Position numbers and translations under genes: made by a program. Shown here in pieces: positions 42,159 to 50,209 of a DNA stretch of 64,000 nucleotides; the stretch's first letter is position 1, and every line of letters starts with the position of its first letter. Below the pieces are notes generated by a model, which saw only the letters and a list, made by a program, of their open reading frames with translations, had not been told where the DNA came from and did not search any database. Source of the DNA: Parasporobacterium sp. GTDB taxonomy: Bacteria; Bacillota; Clostridia; Lachnospirales; Lachnospiraceae. The DNA lies in NCBI GenBank assembly GCA_017459985.1, contig JAFUBX010000037.1, positions 51,310 through 115,309 of the forward strand. Reading direction: 5' to 3'.

Positions 42159-44453
42159 ATGTTTACAGAATTTGACAGTTATCTTTTTCATCAGGGGACC
42201 TTATATGACGCTTATAAGAAGCTGGGAGCACACCCCTGTGTGGAAGACGGGAAAGCGGGCGTCCGCTTTGCGGTCTGGGCGGAACATGCGATCAAGGTCT
42301 CTGTGGCTATTTTTGACGCGTACAGTGATGGAAAGATCGTCCGCATGGACAAGACGGAGCATGGAATCTGGGAAGTGTTTGTCCCGGATGTGCAGCAGGG
42401 AACCTGTTATAAATATCTGATCGACGGAGCCGACGGGATCACCCGGTTCAAAGCGGATCCCTATGCATTTTACTCGGAACTGCGTCCTGCAAACGGATCT
42501 CTGGTCTGGGGCCTGAATGAGTATGCCTGGACAGACAGCGCCTATATGACAGAGCTGCGCCCGGGGATCCACGATGAGAATCTCCAGGTGTCCGCACCGG
42601 AGGAAATGCCCCGCCGCCTGGCGGATAAGATCCGGGATATCCAGGAACGGGAAGCCGCCTATATCTACAAAAAGGCCATGGATGACGCCCAGTGGTACAC
42701 CACCGAGAAACTCATGGCAGAGCGGAAGGAACAGGAGAAAAAGAACGAAGAAGCAGCCGCTGCGAAAACTCCTGCAAAAGCCAAGACCCTGACAGAGGAA
42801 GAGCAGAAAAAGCAGGAAAAGAAGCTGCAGGAGAATAAAGAGAAAGAAGAAAAGCTCTGGCAGGACAAGATCAGCAAAGCAGTGAAAAAGGCCCAGGAGG
42901 GGATCACCTATGTTCCTCCGAAGGCCTATCATGATCTTTCCTCCGAAGAAAAGATTGTTCTGATCAACCGGGCAGCTGCGGAGCTGACCCGGGAAAAGCC
43001 CATGTCCATCTACGAGGTCCATTTAGGATCCTGGAAGAAGAACTATGATCTGAATCAGGATGGATTCCTGAATTACAGACAGTTGGCGGATGAACTGGCA
43101 GATTATGTGGAATATATGGGATTTACCCATGTGGAGATCATGGGAATCTGTGAATATCCCTTCGACGGATCCTGGGGCTATCAAGTGACGGGGTATTTCT
43201 CCCCCTCCAGCCGGCATGGCAATCCGGAGGATCTGAAGTACTTCATTGATAAAATGCACAGCCGCGGCATCGGCGTGATCATTGACTGGGTGCCGGCGCA
43301 TTTTCCGAAGGATGCCTTCGGACTGGACAATTTCGACGGCTCTCCGGCCTATGAATCCGAGGATCCCTTACTGGCGGAATATCCGGAATGGGGAACCAAG
43401 GCATTTGACCACAGCCGCCCGGAGGTCCGGAGTTTCCTGATCTCCAGCGCATTCTACTGGATCCGGGAATTCCATGCGGATGCCCTCCGTGTGGACGCGG
43501 TGGCCGCCATGATCTATACCAACTTCAGCCGCAGCCAGTGGCGCCCGAACAAATTCGGGGGAACGCTGAACCTTGACAGCATCGCGTTCATGAAACAGCT
43601 GAATAAAGAAGTGATCGAGCGGACCGGGGCCTTCCTGATCGCCGAGGATTCCTCCGCCGAGCAGGGGATCACGAAGCAGGTCTATGAAGGCGGCATGGGA
43701 TTCATGTATAAATGGAACATGGGCTGGATGAACGATACCCTGTATTATTACGGAAAAGATCCGGTTTACCGGCGGTATCATTTCGACCAGCTGACCCATA
43801 CCACGGATTATGTGTATACCGAGTATTTTATCAATGTACTTTCCCACGATGAGGTGGTTCATCTGAAGAAGCCAATGCTGTACAAGATGCCCGGCGCGAT
43901 CCCGGATAAGCTCAGCGGCCTGAAGAACCTTTATACTTATCAGTTTACTCATCCGGGGAAGAAGCTTCTGTTCATGGGCCAGGAGTTTGCCGAGGACCGG
44001 GAATGGGACGAGAACCGGATCATCAACTGGGCCTATACCAGCGATACCTGGCACCGGGACGTGCTGCTGTGCGTGAAGAATCTTTTGGCGATCTATAAGG
44101 AATATCCGGTTCTTTACAAGGATTCGGACGACAGCCGGACGTTGGAATGGGTCAACCGCAAGGACGGCGAGCGGGGGATCATGACCTACATCCGCAGAAA
44201 TCCCGACAATTACGACGGGGCACTGCTGGTGATCCTCAACACCACTCCAGTCCAGTACAACGCCTACAGCTGCGGTGTTCCGAAGGAGGGCTACTGCAAG
44301 CGGATCTTCAGCACCTACGATACCACGCCGGGCACCGGCGAGACCAGCGAGGAGATTCCGCCGCTGACCGCAGTGAAGGATACCTGCGACGGCTATGACT
44401 ATCGCCTGACCTATGACCTGCGGCCGAATGAAGCCGTGATCGTGGCGCTGTAA
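42159..44453 (+). CDS. glgB: 1,4-alpha-glucan branching enzyme with a long coiled-coil insert
   Basis: GlgB makes alpha-1,6 branches in glycogen. A CBM48-like domain (residues about 20-135) is followed by a highly charged Lys/Glu/Ala insert (about 150-275, for example EEEQKKQEKKLQENKEKEE), then the GH13 barrel starting PMSIYEVHLGSW at residue 281. GH13 sites are ALRVDAV (nucleophile Asp), LIAEDSS (acid Glu) and LSHDEV. The 764-aa length is above the usual 630-730, and the insert explains it. The start at ATG 42159 has GGTGGTG upstream. Confidence 0.93.
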   Translation: MFTEFDSYLFHQGTLYDAYKKLGAHPCVEDGKAGVRFAVWAEHAIKVSVAIFDAYSDGKIVRMDKTEHGIWEVFVPDVQQGTCYKYLIDGADGITRFKADPYAFYSELRPANGSLVWGLNEYAWTDSAYMTELRPGIHDENLQVSAPEEMPRRLADKIRDIQEREAAYIYKKAMDDAQWYTTEKLMAERKEQEKKNEEAAAAKTPAKAKTLTEEEQKKQEKKLQENKEKEEKLWQDKISKAVKKAQEGITYVPPKAYHDLSSEEKIVLINRAAAELTREKPMSIYEVHLGSWKKNYDLNQDGFLNYRQLADELADYVEYMGFTHVEIMGICEYPFDGSWGYQVTGYFSPSSRHGNPEDLKYFIDKMHSRGIGVIIDWVPAHFPKDAFGLDNFDGSPAYESEDPLLAEYPEWGTKAFDHSRPEVRSFLISSAFYWIREFHADALRVDAVAAMIYTNFSRSQWRPNKFGGTLNLDSIAFMKQLNKEVIERTGAFLIAEDSSAEQGITKQVYEGGMGFMYKWNMGWMNDTLYYYGKDPVYRRYHFDQLTHTTDYVYTEYFINVLSHDEVVHLKKPMLYKMPGAIPDKLSGLKNLYTYQFTHPGKKLLFMGQEFAEDREWDENRIINWAYTSDTWHRDVLLCVKNLLAIYKEYPVLYKDSDDSRTLEWVNRKDGERGIMTYIRRNPDNYDGALLVILNTTPVQYNAYSCGVPKEGYCKRIFSTYDTTPGTGETSEEIPPLTAVKDTCDGYDYRLTYDLRPNEAVIVAL

Positions 44454-44544
44454 GGGGTGGCTTGTGATGAGTCGCAATCCTTCATAAAGGCTCAGAGAGG
44501 GAGGAAAGAAGAGAGTCCAGTTAATCATCAGGAGGTGAGGACAT

Positions 44545-44757
44545 ATGTCTGATAAAAGACTAAATAACACCATATTCCTCATGTTTCTTGCAACAGAGAA
44601 TTATAAACGAGCGCATGCGTTATCAAATAAGGATTTCCTCAAGCTAGACAGCAGATTCGCAATCCTCAATTATATTTCGGAATGTCCGGATATCTTTGAC
44701 AACATGACCGGGCCGGAAATGGCAAAGGAGATTGATCAATATGTCTCAGCTGTATAG
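44545..44757 (+). CDS. DUF3791 family small protein
   Basis: The 70-aa protein (NNTIFLMFLATENYKRAHA, LDSRFAILNYISE in part) fits DUF3791, small proteins regularly encoded just before DUF3990 genes. A toxin-antitoxin-like pairing has the right size and layout but is not proven. The ATG has AGGAGGTGAGG upstream. Its end overlaps the next start by 17 bases, so the two are translationally coupled. Codon use is AT-richer than in glgB next door. Confidence 0.75.
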   Translation: MSDKRLNNTIFLMFLATENYKRAHALSNKDFLKLDSRFAILNYISECPDIFDNMTGPEMAKEIDQYVSAV

Positions 44758-45291
44758 AGAAATGCTGTATCATGGAACAGTCTCAGAAATCAGTAAGGTA
44801 GATGTGTCAAAAGGCCGCGGCAATAAGGATTTCGGCAAGGGTTCTTACATGGCTGTTACGAAAAAGCAAGCCATTGGAATGATGCATAAGAAATACCGGG
44901 AAGCCGTAAGAAGAAGCCTAAATAAAAAAATGCAGATTTCAAAGAGTATCTCTATCAGATAACGATTGATATGGCCTACCTGGAGACGCTGCATGTGAAG
45001 GCATTTTCTGAGGCAGATGAATCCTGGCTCGACTTTGTGCTGATGTGCAGGGAACAGGGAGGCGTTCCGCATAATTATGATGTAGTCATCGGTCCGACTG
45101 CTGACGATGATACCATGTTGTGCTTAAAGGCGTACTGGGATGGGCTATATGGAAGAGTCGGCAGTGCTGATGCAAAACGGATCCTTTTGAATAACCTGGA
45201 GCCTGAGAATCTGGGGGTTCAGTATTACGTTGGCAAGCAGGAAGTTGCTGACAGGCTGATCAAAGAGATTCGCCCCATTGATTGGAGGTGA
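44741..45291 (+). pseudogene. DUF3990 (ADP-ribosyltransferase-like) gene with a frameshift
   Basis: The first frame (44741-44962) encodes LYREMLYHGTVSEI, KDFGKGSYMAVTKKQA, the DUF3990 N-terminus with the YHGT motif of ADP-ribosyltransferase-like folds. The second frame resumes as ADFKEYLYQITIDMAYLETL and continues to YDVVIGPTADDDTML, the family hallmark, ending at 45291. One extra A in the run of seven A at 44924-44930 would join the frames. Either the gene is dead, the ribosome or polymerase slips on A7, or the base is a sequencing error. Confidence 0.8.
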
Positions 45292-45297
45292 TAGGTT

Positions 45298-45546
45298 TTG
45301 TCTGATGGAAAGATCGAAACCACACAGGGGTTATGTGTTGTGGCACTGACAAAACATCTGATGGAAAAACTTGCTGTCGCAGAGGATGTGGCATATGCAA
45401 AACTGATTGATACAGAATTATATCCGCTTCTTATGGATCCGGAGACAGGGCTGTTCCTTGAGACAAATCAGTATCTGTGCGAGGCTTGTGATATGGAACT
45501 GGATCATGGCACAGAAGCTCTGTATGACTATATAAACCAGGAGTAA
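45298..45546 (+). CDS. Small acidic protein of the DUF3791/DUF3990 module
   Basis: The 82-aa acidic protein starts at TTG 45298 with GGAGGTGATAGG ahead, 6 bases after the DUF3990 frame. It contains AYAKLIDTELYPLLMDPETG and a YLCEACDMELDHGTEAL stretch. Proteins of this kind commonly follow DUF3990 genes. It may be a second immunity or partner protein, but function is unknown. Confidence 0.65.
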   Translation: MSDGKIETTQGLCVVALTKHLMEKLAVAEDVAYAKLIDTELYPLLMDPETGLFLETNQYLCEACDMELDHGTEALYDYINQE

Positions 45547-45612
45547 AAGAAAACACATTATCATTGCTTGTTGACGTAAAAGATAAAAAAGGATAAAAAC
45601 CCATATAGCCTT

Positions 45613-46517
45613 ATGTTCGGAAAACAGCCAAACCAGGCGATATCCAGAAGTGCACAGAAAAATGAAATCATTGACATGTTTTCTTTGGAACCAATGACAG
45701 AGCAGATTGCTGTCATTACCGGCGTTCGAGGATCTGGAAAGACAGTGCTGATGACCAGTATCATGAAAGAACTGGAAACAGATCCGAACTGGAGCCATTT
45801 GGAATTGAATTAGGCGTCAAGGGTGTCACACCAATTCCAGACATCGGAATTGCAATCGAGAAAATGCTCATCTCTTTGCTAAAGCACGGGAAGAAGGTGC
45901 TTATAACCATTGATGAAGTGGTTAACAATTCTGCAATTAAGGTTTTTGCTCATTCCTTCCAGATGCTTGTGAGAAAGGATCTGCCGATTTTTCTCCTTAT
46001 GACCGGTCTATATGAAAATATCTACAATCTGCAAAATGAAAAGAGTCTGACCTTTTTATATCGGGCCCCGAAAATAAAAATGAACCCCTTAAATACTATG
46101 CGAATATCTGAGAATTATCAGGCAACACTCAATGTTGCTCCGGAAACAGCCTTAAAAATGGCAAAGATTACAAAGGGATATTCATACGCTTTCCAGGTAT
46201 TGGGTTTTCTCGTATGGAAAAAACAAGGGTATCACGATTCTATTATGCCGGAATATCTGCAGTACTTGGAAGAATACGTCTACGAAAAGCTCTGGTCGGA
46301 ATTATCAATGAAAGACAAAGAATTGTTATTTGCCCTGGCTAGGTCGGAAACAGGAAAGGTTCAGGATATTCAGAATATACTTGGTATCCAGCACAATCAG
46401 TTTACTCCCTATCAAAAGCGCTTACTGCAGAAGGGAATTATTGAAAGTAAAACTCATGGCTATATCGATTTTGCCCTTCCCATGTTCCGGGAATATGTGG
46501 AGGAGAACAGTATATAA
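45613..46517 (+). pseudogene. Broken AAA-type ATPase gene
   Basis: The first part (from about 45595; NPYSLMFGKQPNQ, then TGVRGSGKTVLM Walker A) stops at 45813. The rest resumes in another frame as GVKGVTPIPDIGIAIEKM and LITIDEV (Walker B), then a winged-helix-like C-terminus to 46517. The segment between Walker A and Walker B is about 80-100 residues too short, so there is an internal deletion as well as the frameshift. No ATG precedes NPYSL; an ATA sits where a start is expected. Related ATPases accompany toxin or mobile genes. Confidence 0.8.
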
Positions 46518-46546
46518 AGCCGACGGCGGCACCTTTGCAACCATAA

Positions 46547-46594
46547 AACTCCCATCAGACCGTCTCTTGCCGTTTTGGTGGGAGCTTTCTTTTC
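46547..46594 (+). terminator. Terminator after the broken ATPase gene
   Basis: CTCCCATCA pairs with TGGTGGGAG across a 17-base loop, followed by CTTTCTTTTC. Confidence 0.6.
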
Positions 46595-46618
46595 AATACC
46601 ACTGGCAATCATTCCTCT

Positions 46619-46948
46619 TTATTTCGACTGTTCAAACAGCCAGTCTCTGATCGCATCAATTTTGTAAGCATAAATGAAGGACAACGTATGGGGCAGTGTC
46701 TGCTCGCTGCCGGAATCATCGGTAAACCGTGCTTCAAACAGTATCATGTTGGCTGGAACGCCTTCGGCGATAAGCTTTGCTGCCTTCTTACTCTGCTCCT
46801 CATCTTTGCAGTTCCATGTCCCAAAGGTATAAGTGACGCCATCTTCATCGAGCTTCGCATGATCTCTGCCTGTCCGTCGGATGCTTTGCTGTTTACTGCC
46901 GAGGTGACATAAAAGAATGTTGTATCCTCCAGACCTTCGAGGTTCGGG
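46619..46948 (-). pseudogene. Truncated gene remnant, minus strand
   Basis: On the minus strand two frames give coherent protein. EGLEDTTFFYVTSAVNSKAS runs into a frameshift near 46855, then KLDEDGVTYTFGTWNCKDEEQ through FIYAYKIDAIRDWLFEQSK ends at TAA 46619. The upstream part is missing: the readable frame stops exactly where element E copy 2 begins. The family is not recognised. The spurious plus-strand ORF here is its shadow. Confidence 0.6.
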
Positions 46949-47346
46949 ATTGCTGCGTGGCCGAGATATATTTTCCTACGAAAGGGTCAAAAATCAGGAA
47001 TTATTTTAGAAAACTCCGACAGATGCATCTTCCACAGTGAGTTCCGGATTTAAGATGCATTTTAAATGGTCTTAAAATGGCACTTCCGCTGTATGCGTAG
47101 CAGATTTTGTTCTCATTTTTTATTTTTCTCCTGTGCGTAGCAAAAATGCAACGTGCAGGGAAAAATCTGGATTTGAGAACAAAGTGAAGTGTTCTCAAAT
47201 TCCAGGTTTTTCTGTAGAAGATGCAGGATGGAGTCTGCAGCTAAATCGACCGTGGTACAAGCGTATATGCATTCCTGATGCCGTTCACAGCCGCGGTTTT
47301 GCTGCATCGCCCGCAGCAGGAAGACACCCACCCAAGGGGCAAAAGA
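46948..47346 (+). repeat. Element E, copy 2 (longest copy)
   Basis: It shares the blocks listed for copy 1 and adds about 95 bp after AAGATGCA that contain two TGCGTAGCA motifs. Its main hairpin is perfect: CTGGATTTGAGAACA (47167-47181) against TGTTCTCAAATTCCAG (47190-47205). The right end carries ACACCCACCCAAGGGGCA, like module M. It lies between a truncated gene and the small zinc-ribbon gene. Confidence 0.8.
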
Positions 47347-47486
47347 TCCAAAGAATGCTGTCGGCGGGATAATATTTGCTGCCATTTTCAATGGTTCCAT
47401 TACCCGGAATAAACTGTTATAATCTATAAAAGAATTATGAAGGGCATAGTGAATATGTCCCGTGCAGAAACAGAGAAGCAGGACAG

Positions 47487-47633
47487 ATGATGAATAAAAG
47501 AAACCTGCCGGACTTTCTGGAATGTGACGAATGCGGTGAACTCTTTGTCATCGATGAGCCATTCTGCCCATATTGCGGAAAACCAACTGAAGAAATCATT
47601 AAGGCACTGGAAAAGAAGCAGAAGAACAAATAG
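47487..47633 (+). CDS. Small zinc-ribbon protein
   Basis: The 48-aa protein has two knuckles, LECDECGELF and PFCPYCGKP, and a Lys-rich tail. Such zinc ribbons are common as small regulators or domain fragments. The ATG (47487, or 47490 next to it) has AGCAGGACAG ahead, a modest site. The acetyltransferase gene follows 6 bases later, so they are likely cotranscribed. Confidence 0.65.
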   Translation: MMNKRNLPDFLECDECGELFVIDEPFCPYCGKPTEEIIKALEKKQKNK

Positions 47634-47639
47634 AGTGTT

Positions 47640-48470
47640 ATGAACAGACCAATTACAACCTTGCATAACTGGCACAACACCTTATATCAGCAGTTGGCAA
47701 TTGATTTTTGCTGTAAGCCTGAAAATGTGGCAGACCGCCGGAATCATTTTACAGTTCATCAGTTCTTGGATGGCAGACGGACATACCACGAGAAGGATGG
47801 GTGCTATCTGAAGGTTGCTGTGATAAATGGGAAAGTGCTGTTTTCAGGAAGACGGGATATTCTTGCCTGGTGTGAAGAACAGTATCATGATACCGGCGGG
47901 GAATGGTTCTTTGAGGCGAAGAATATGCACAGACTGAATGAAAGGTTTTCTCAGGACGGATACCGGATAGCATTTGCCCATCCATTTTTCATTCCTGAAA
48001 ATGATGATGAGATCAATGGCGGTGATTATGAAATCCGCTGGTATGATGCAAATACAATTGAACAGTTCCGTGGTGACAGCCGCTATAAGAATGCCTATGG
48101 GTTTTGTGAAAAAGCACCTGATGTCATCGGTGTTGCAGCAATCAGGAATGGAACTATCTTAGGCATGGCAGGCGCCAGTTGTGACAGCCCTGCGATGTGG
48201 CAGATCGGAATTGATGTTGATCCGGCTGCAAGGCACCGCGGAATCGGGAAAATGCTGGTCTCAATACTTAAGAATGAAATCCTGAGAAGGGGGATACTGC
48301 CGTTTTACGGAACAGGAATGTCTCACTTCGCTTCACAAAACACAGCTCTTGGTGCAGGGTTCAGGCCTGAATGGGCAGAACTCGTGACTTCAAAAGTGTC
48401 AGAACAGGACGCTTTTACGGTAAAAGACGAAACTTTGCTGAATGAATCTCTGATGATTGGAAAACTGTGA
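47640..48470 (+). CDS. GNAT-family N-acetyltransferase
   Basis: The C-terminal half (residues about 165-250) is a GNAT fold with the acetyl-CoA loop RHRGIGKMLVS. The N-terminal 120 residues (LHNWHNTLYQQLAIDF, DGRRTYHEKDGCYLKVAVINGKV in parts) are an accessory domain seen in related clostridial GNATs. The substrate is unknown. The last 15 codons are nearly identical in DNA to the end of the GNAT gene at 49239, suggesting a recombined 3' end. Confidence 0.82.
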   Translation: MNRPITTLHNWHNTLYQQLAIDFCCKPENVADRRNHFTVHQFLDGRRTYHEKDGCYLKVAVINGKVLFSGRRDILAWCEEQYHDTGGEWFFEAKNMHRLNERFSQDGYRIAFAHPFFIPENDDEINGGDYEIRWYDANTIEQFRGDSRYKNAYGFCEKAPDVIGVAAIRNGTILGMAGASCDSPAMWQIGIDVDPAARHRGIGKMLVSILKNEILRRGILPFYGTGMSHFASQNTALGAGFRPEWAELVTSKVSEQDAFTVKDETLLNESLMIGKL

Positions 48471-49210
48471 TGAAAAAGATACTGAATGCCAATCAGCTGA
48501 AGCTGATTGCAATTATTGCAATGACGATTGACCATCTGACATGGGCCTTCTTTCCGGGAACACAGGCGGTTTGGTACGTATTCTGCCTGCATATTATCGG
48601 ACGGCTGACAGCGCCTATTATGTGGTTCTTCATTGCGGAAGGATGCCATTATACGCATGACAGGAAGAAGTATCTGTTAAGGCTGTTTCTGTTTGCGGTC
48701 ATCTCCCACTTTGCCTATGATTTTGCCTTCGGAATTCCGTTCCTGCCATTGTCGACAGGGGCCTTTAATCAGACCAGTGTCATGTGGTCACTGGCCCTGG
48801 CAGCCGTGTTAATATTTCTTTGCCGGAATGAAAACATCCCCAAATGGGGAAAAATCGTGGCCATTATCGTTGCCTGTCTGGTTTCATTCCCATCCGACTG
48901 GTCCAGTATTGCCGTTATGTGTCCATTCTTTTTATATGCCCATCGGGGGCAGTTTAAGAAGCAGGGCATCGATATTGTTCTGTGGACCTTTATTTATGCA
49001 TTGGTGTATTTCCTGTTTCTGGATAAACTGTATGGTGCGCTTCAGATGTTTACATTCCTGACAATCCCGCTTCTGTCCATGTATAACGGAGAACGGGGCC
49101 GGTGGAAAGGAATGAAGTGGTTCTTCTATATCTATTATCCGGCACATCTGGTAATCATCGGCTTAATAAGAATTTTACTGCATGGAAATATACCATTGAT
49201 TTTTGGATGA
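48470..49210 (+). CDS. TraX-family membrane protein
   Basis: The 246-aa protein has about seven hydrophobic helices and the TraX family start LNANQLKLIAIIAMTIDH, plus GRLTAPIMWFFIAEGCHYT. TraX of F plasmids acetylates pilin, but chromosomal TraX-like proteins in Firmicutes are widespread and not tied to conjugation. Its ATG overlaps the stop of the preceding GNAT gene (TGATG). Confidence 0.88.
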   Translation: MKKILNANQLKLIAIIAMTIDHLTWAFFPGTQAVWYVFCLHIIGRLTAPIMWFFIAEGCHYTHDRKKYLLRLFLFAVISHFAYDFAFGIPFLPLSTGAFNQTSVMWSLALAAVLIFLCRNENIPKWGKIVAIIVACLVSFPSDWSSIAVMCPFFLYAHRGQFKKQGIDIVLWTFIYALVYFLFLDKLYGALQMFTFLTIPLLSMYNGERGRWKGMKWFFYIYYPAHLVIIGLIRILLHGNIPLIFG

Positions 49211-49238
49211 TCAATTCCTCTGGAGAAGGCGGCAGACT

Positions 49239-49790
49239 ATGATTATTAAAGAAATCGAATTTACAGTCAAAGACGGACGCCCGGCAGTGCTGCGGAATCC
49301 GAGGGAAGAAGATATCCCGGAAATATTGGAATATCTGAAAGTGTCTTCCGATGAAACAAAGTTTCTGATTCGGTATCCGGAAGAAATCAGGTATACCTAT
49401 GAAGATGAAAAGGAATTACTGAACCGGGTGAATCGTTCTGAAAACCAGGTGATGCTTGTCTGTCTGGTAGATAATAAAATTGCCGGCATGTGTCAGATTT
49501 CCTTCGAAACTTCGATAAAGACGCGGCACAGGGCATCTGTGGCGATTGCCCTGCTGAAAGAATTCTGGGGACAGGGAATCGGTACAAGGATTTTCGAAGA
49601 ACTGATATCCATCGCAGAATCCAACCCGGAAGTGTTACAGATGGAACTGGATTTTATTGAAGGCAATGACAGGGCTATGCGGCTTTATGAAAAGATGGGA
49701 TTCCGTATTGCCGGAGTTCATCCGGATGCAATCAGACTAAAAGACGGAACTTTGCTGAATGAATATCTGATGATAAAGAAACTACGCTAA
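49239..49790 (+). CDS. GNAT-family N-acetyltransferase
   Basis: The 183-aa protein is a single GNAT domain with LLKEFWGQGIGTRIFEELIS (in part) as the acetyl-CoA site and ERLYEKMGF-type end (AMRLYEKMGFRIAG). The start at 49239 has GGAGAAGG upstream; the longer frame overlaps TraX. The substrate is unknown. It is probably cotranscribed with the TraX and first GNAT genes. Confidence 0.88.
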   Translation: MIIKEIEFTVKDGRPAVLRNPREEDIPEILEYLKVSSDETKFLIRYPEEIRYTYEDEKELLNRVNRSENQVMLVCLVDNKIAGMCQISFETSIKTRHRASVAIALLKEFWGQGIGTRIFEELISIAESNPEVLQMELDFIEGNDRAMRLYEKMGFRIAGVHPDAIRLKDGTLLNEYLMIKKLR

Positions 49791-49884
49791 CCATCTTCAG
49801 ACTTTTTGCTTTCAGGTTTTCTTCCGCTTTCACCTCCAACGGAATGACATTATCATCTTTTTGAAACAGAAAGTCTACTTCAAA
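49790..49884 (-). pseudogene. Remnant of a DUF4143-type ATPase C-terminus
   Basis: On the minus strand the frame reads EVDFLFQKDDNVIPLEVKAEE and NLKAKSLK, the characteristic C-terminal motif of AAA ATPases with DUF4143 and a nuclease-like tail. Everything upstream is lost, and element E copy 3 begins about 90 bp away. The frame also runs into the GNAT 3' end, so it is truncated on both sides. Confidence 0.7.
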
Positions 49885-49975
49885 AACCGTTTTTCCGGGC
49901 TGCTGTTTCGTCGACGGCGATCTTCATGGTGCTCGTTCTGTTTTTCAAAAGTTCCGCAGCCAGCGGAGCCTTCCT

Positions 49976-50182
49976 GGGCATCTTGTACAGGAAAACGCGG
50001 ATTTGAGAACATTTCACTTTGTTCTTAGATCCGTGTTTTTCTGTGTGCGTAGCATTTTTGTTACGTGTATGGAAAAATGGGAATACAAGAACAATAAATG
50101 CTACGCACAGAATAAAAGTGCTTTTTTGAGAACATCGCGGATGCATCTTATTTCTGGAAAATGCCGTACAAGATGCAAACTC
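49976..50182 (-). repeat. Element E, copy 3 (reverse orientation, core only)
   Basis: Read on the minus strand it matches the middle of copy 2: AAGATGCATC, GCACTTTTATTCTGTGCGTAGCA-type block, a second arm TGCTACGCACA, then GGATCTAAGAACAAAGTGAA, TGTTCTCAAATCC and GATGC at the end. The arms CTGTGCGTAGCAT and ATGCTACGCACA form a second hairpin, clearer here than in copy 2. The flanks of copies 1 and 2 are absent. Confidence 0.75.
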
Positions 50183-50209
50183 GTAATTTTTTCAAATCAT
50201 CCGAGGCGA

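Noticed and set aside
46688-46912. Plus-strand 74-codon ORF at the element E border
   Set aside because: The opposite strand carries the more protein-like, though frameshifted, remnant; the plus frame lacks a ribosome binding site.
47640-48470. Antibiotic-resistance acetyltransferase
   Set aside because: The GNAT fold is clear but there is no match by eye to known aminoglycoside or streptothricin enzymes, so no substrate is claimed.
48470-49210. TraX as evidence of a conjugative element
   Set aside because: No relaxase, coupling protein, type IV secretion gene or integrase is in the window; TraX-like proteins occur alone in many Firmicutes chromosomes.
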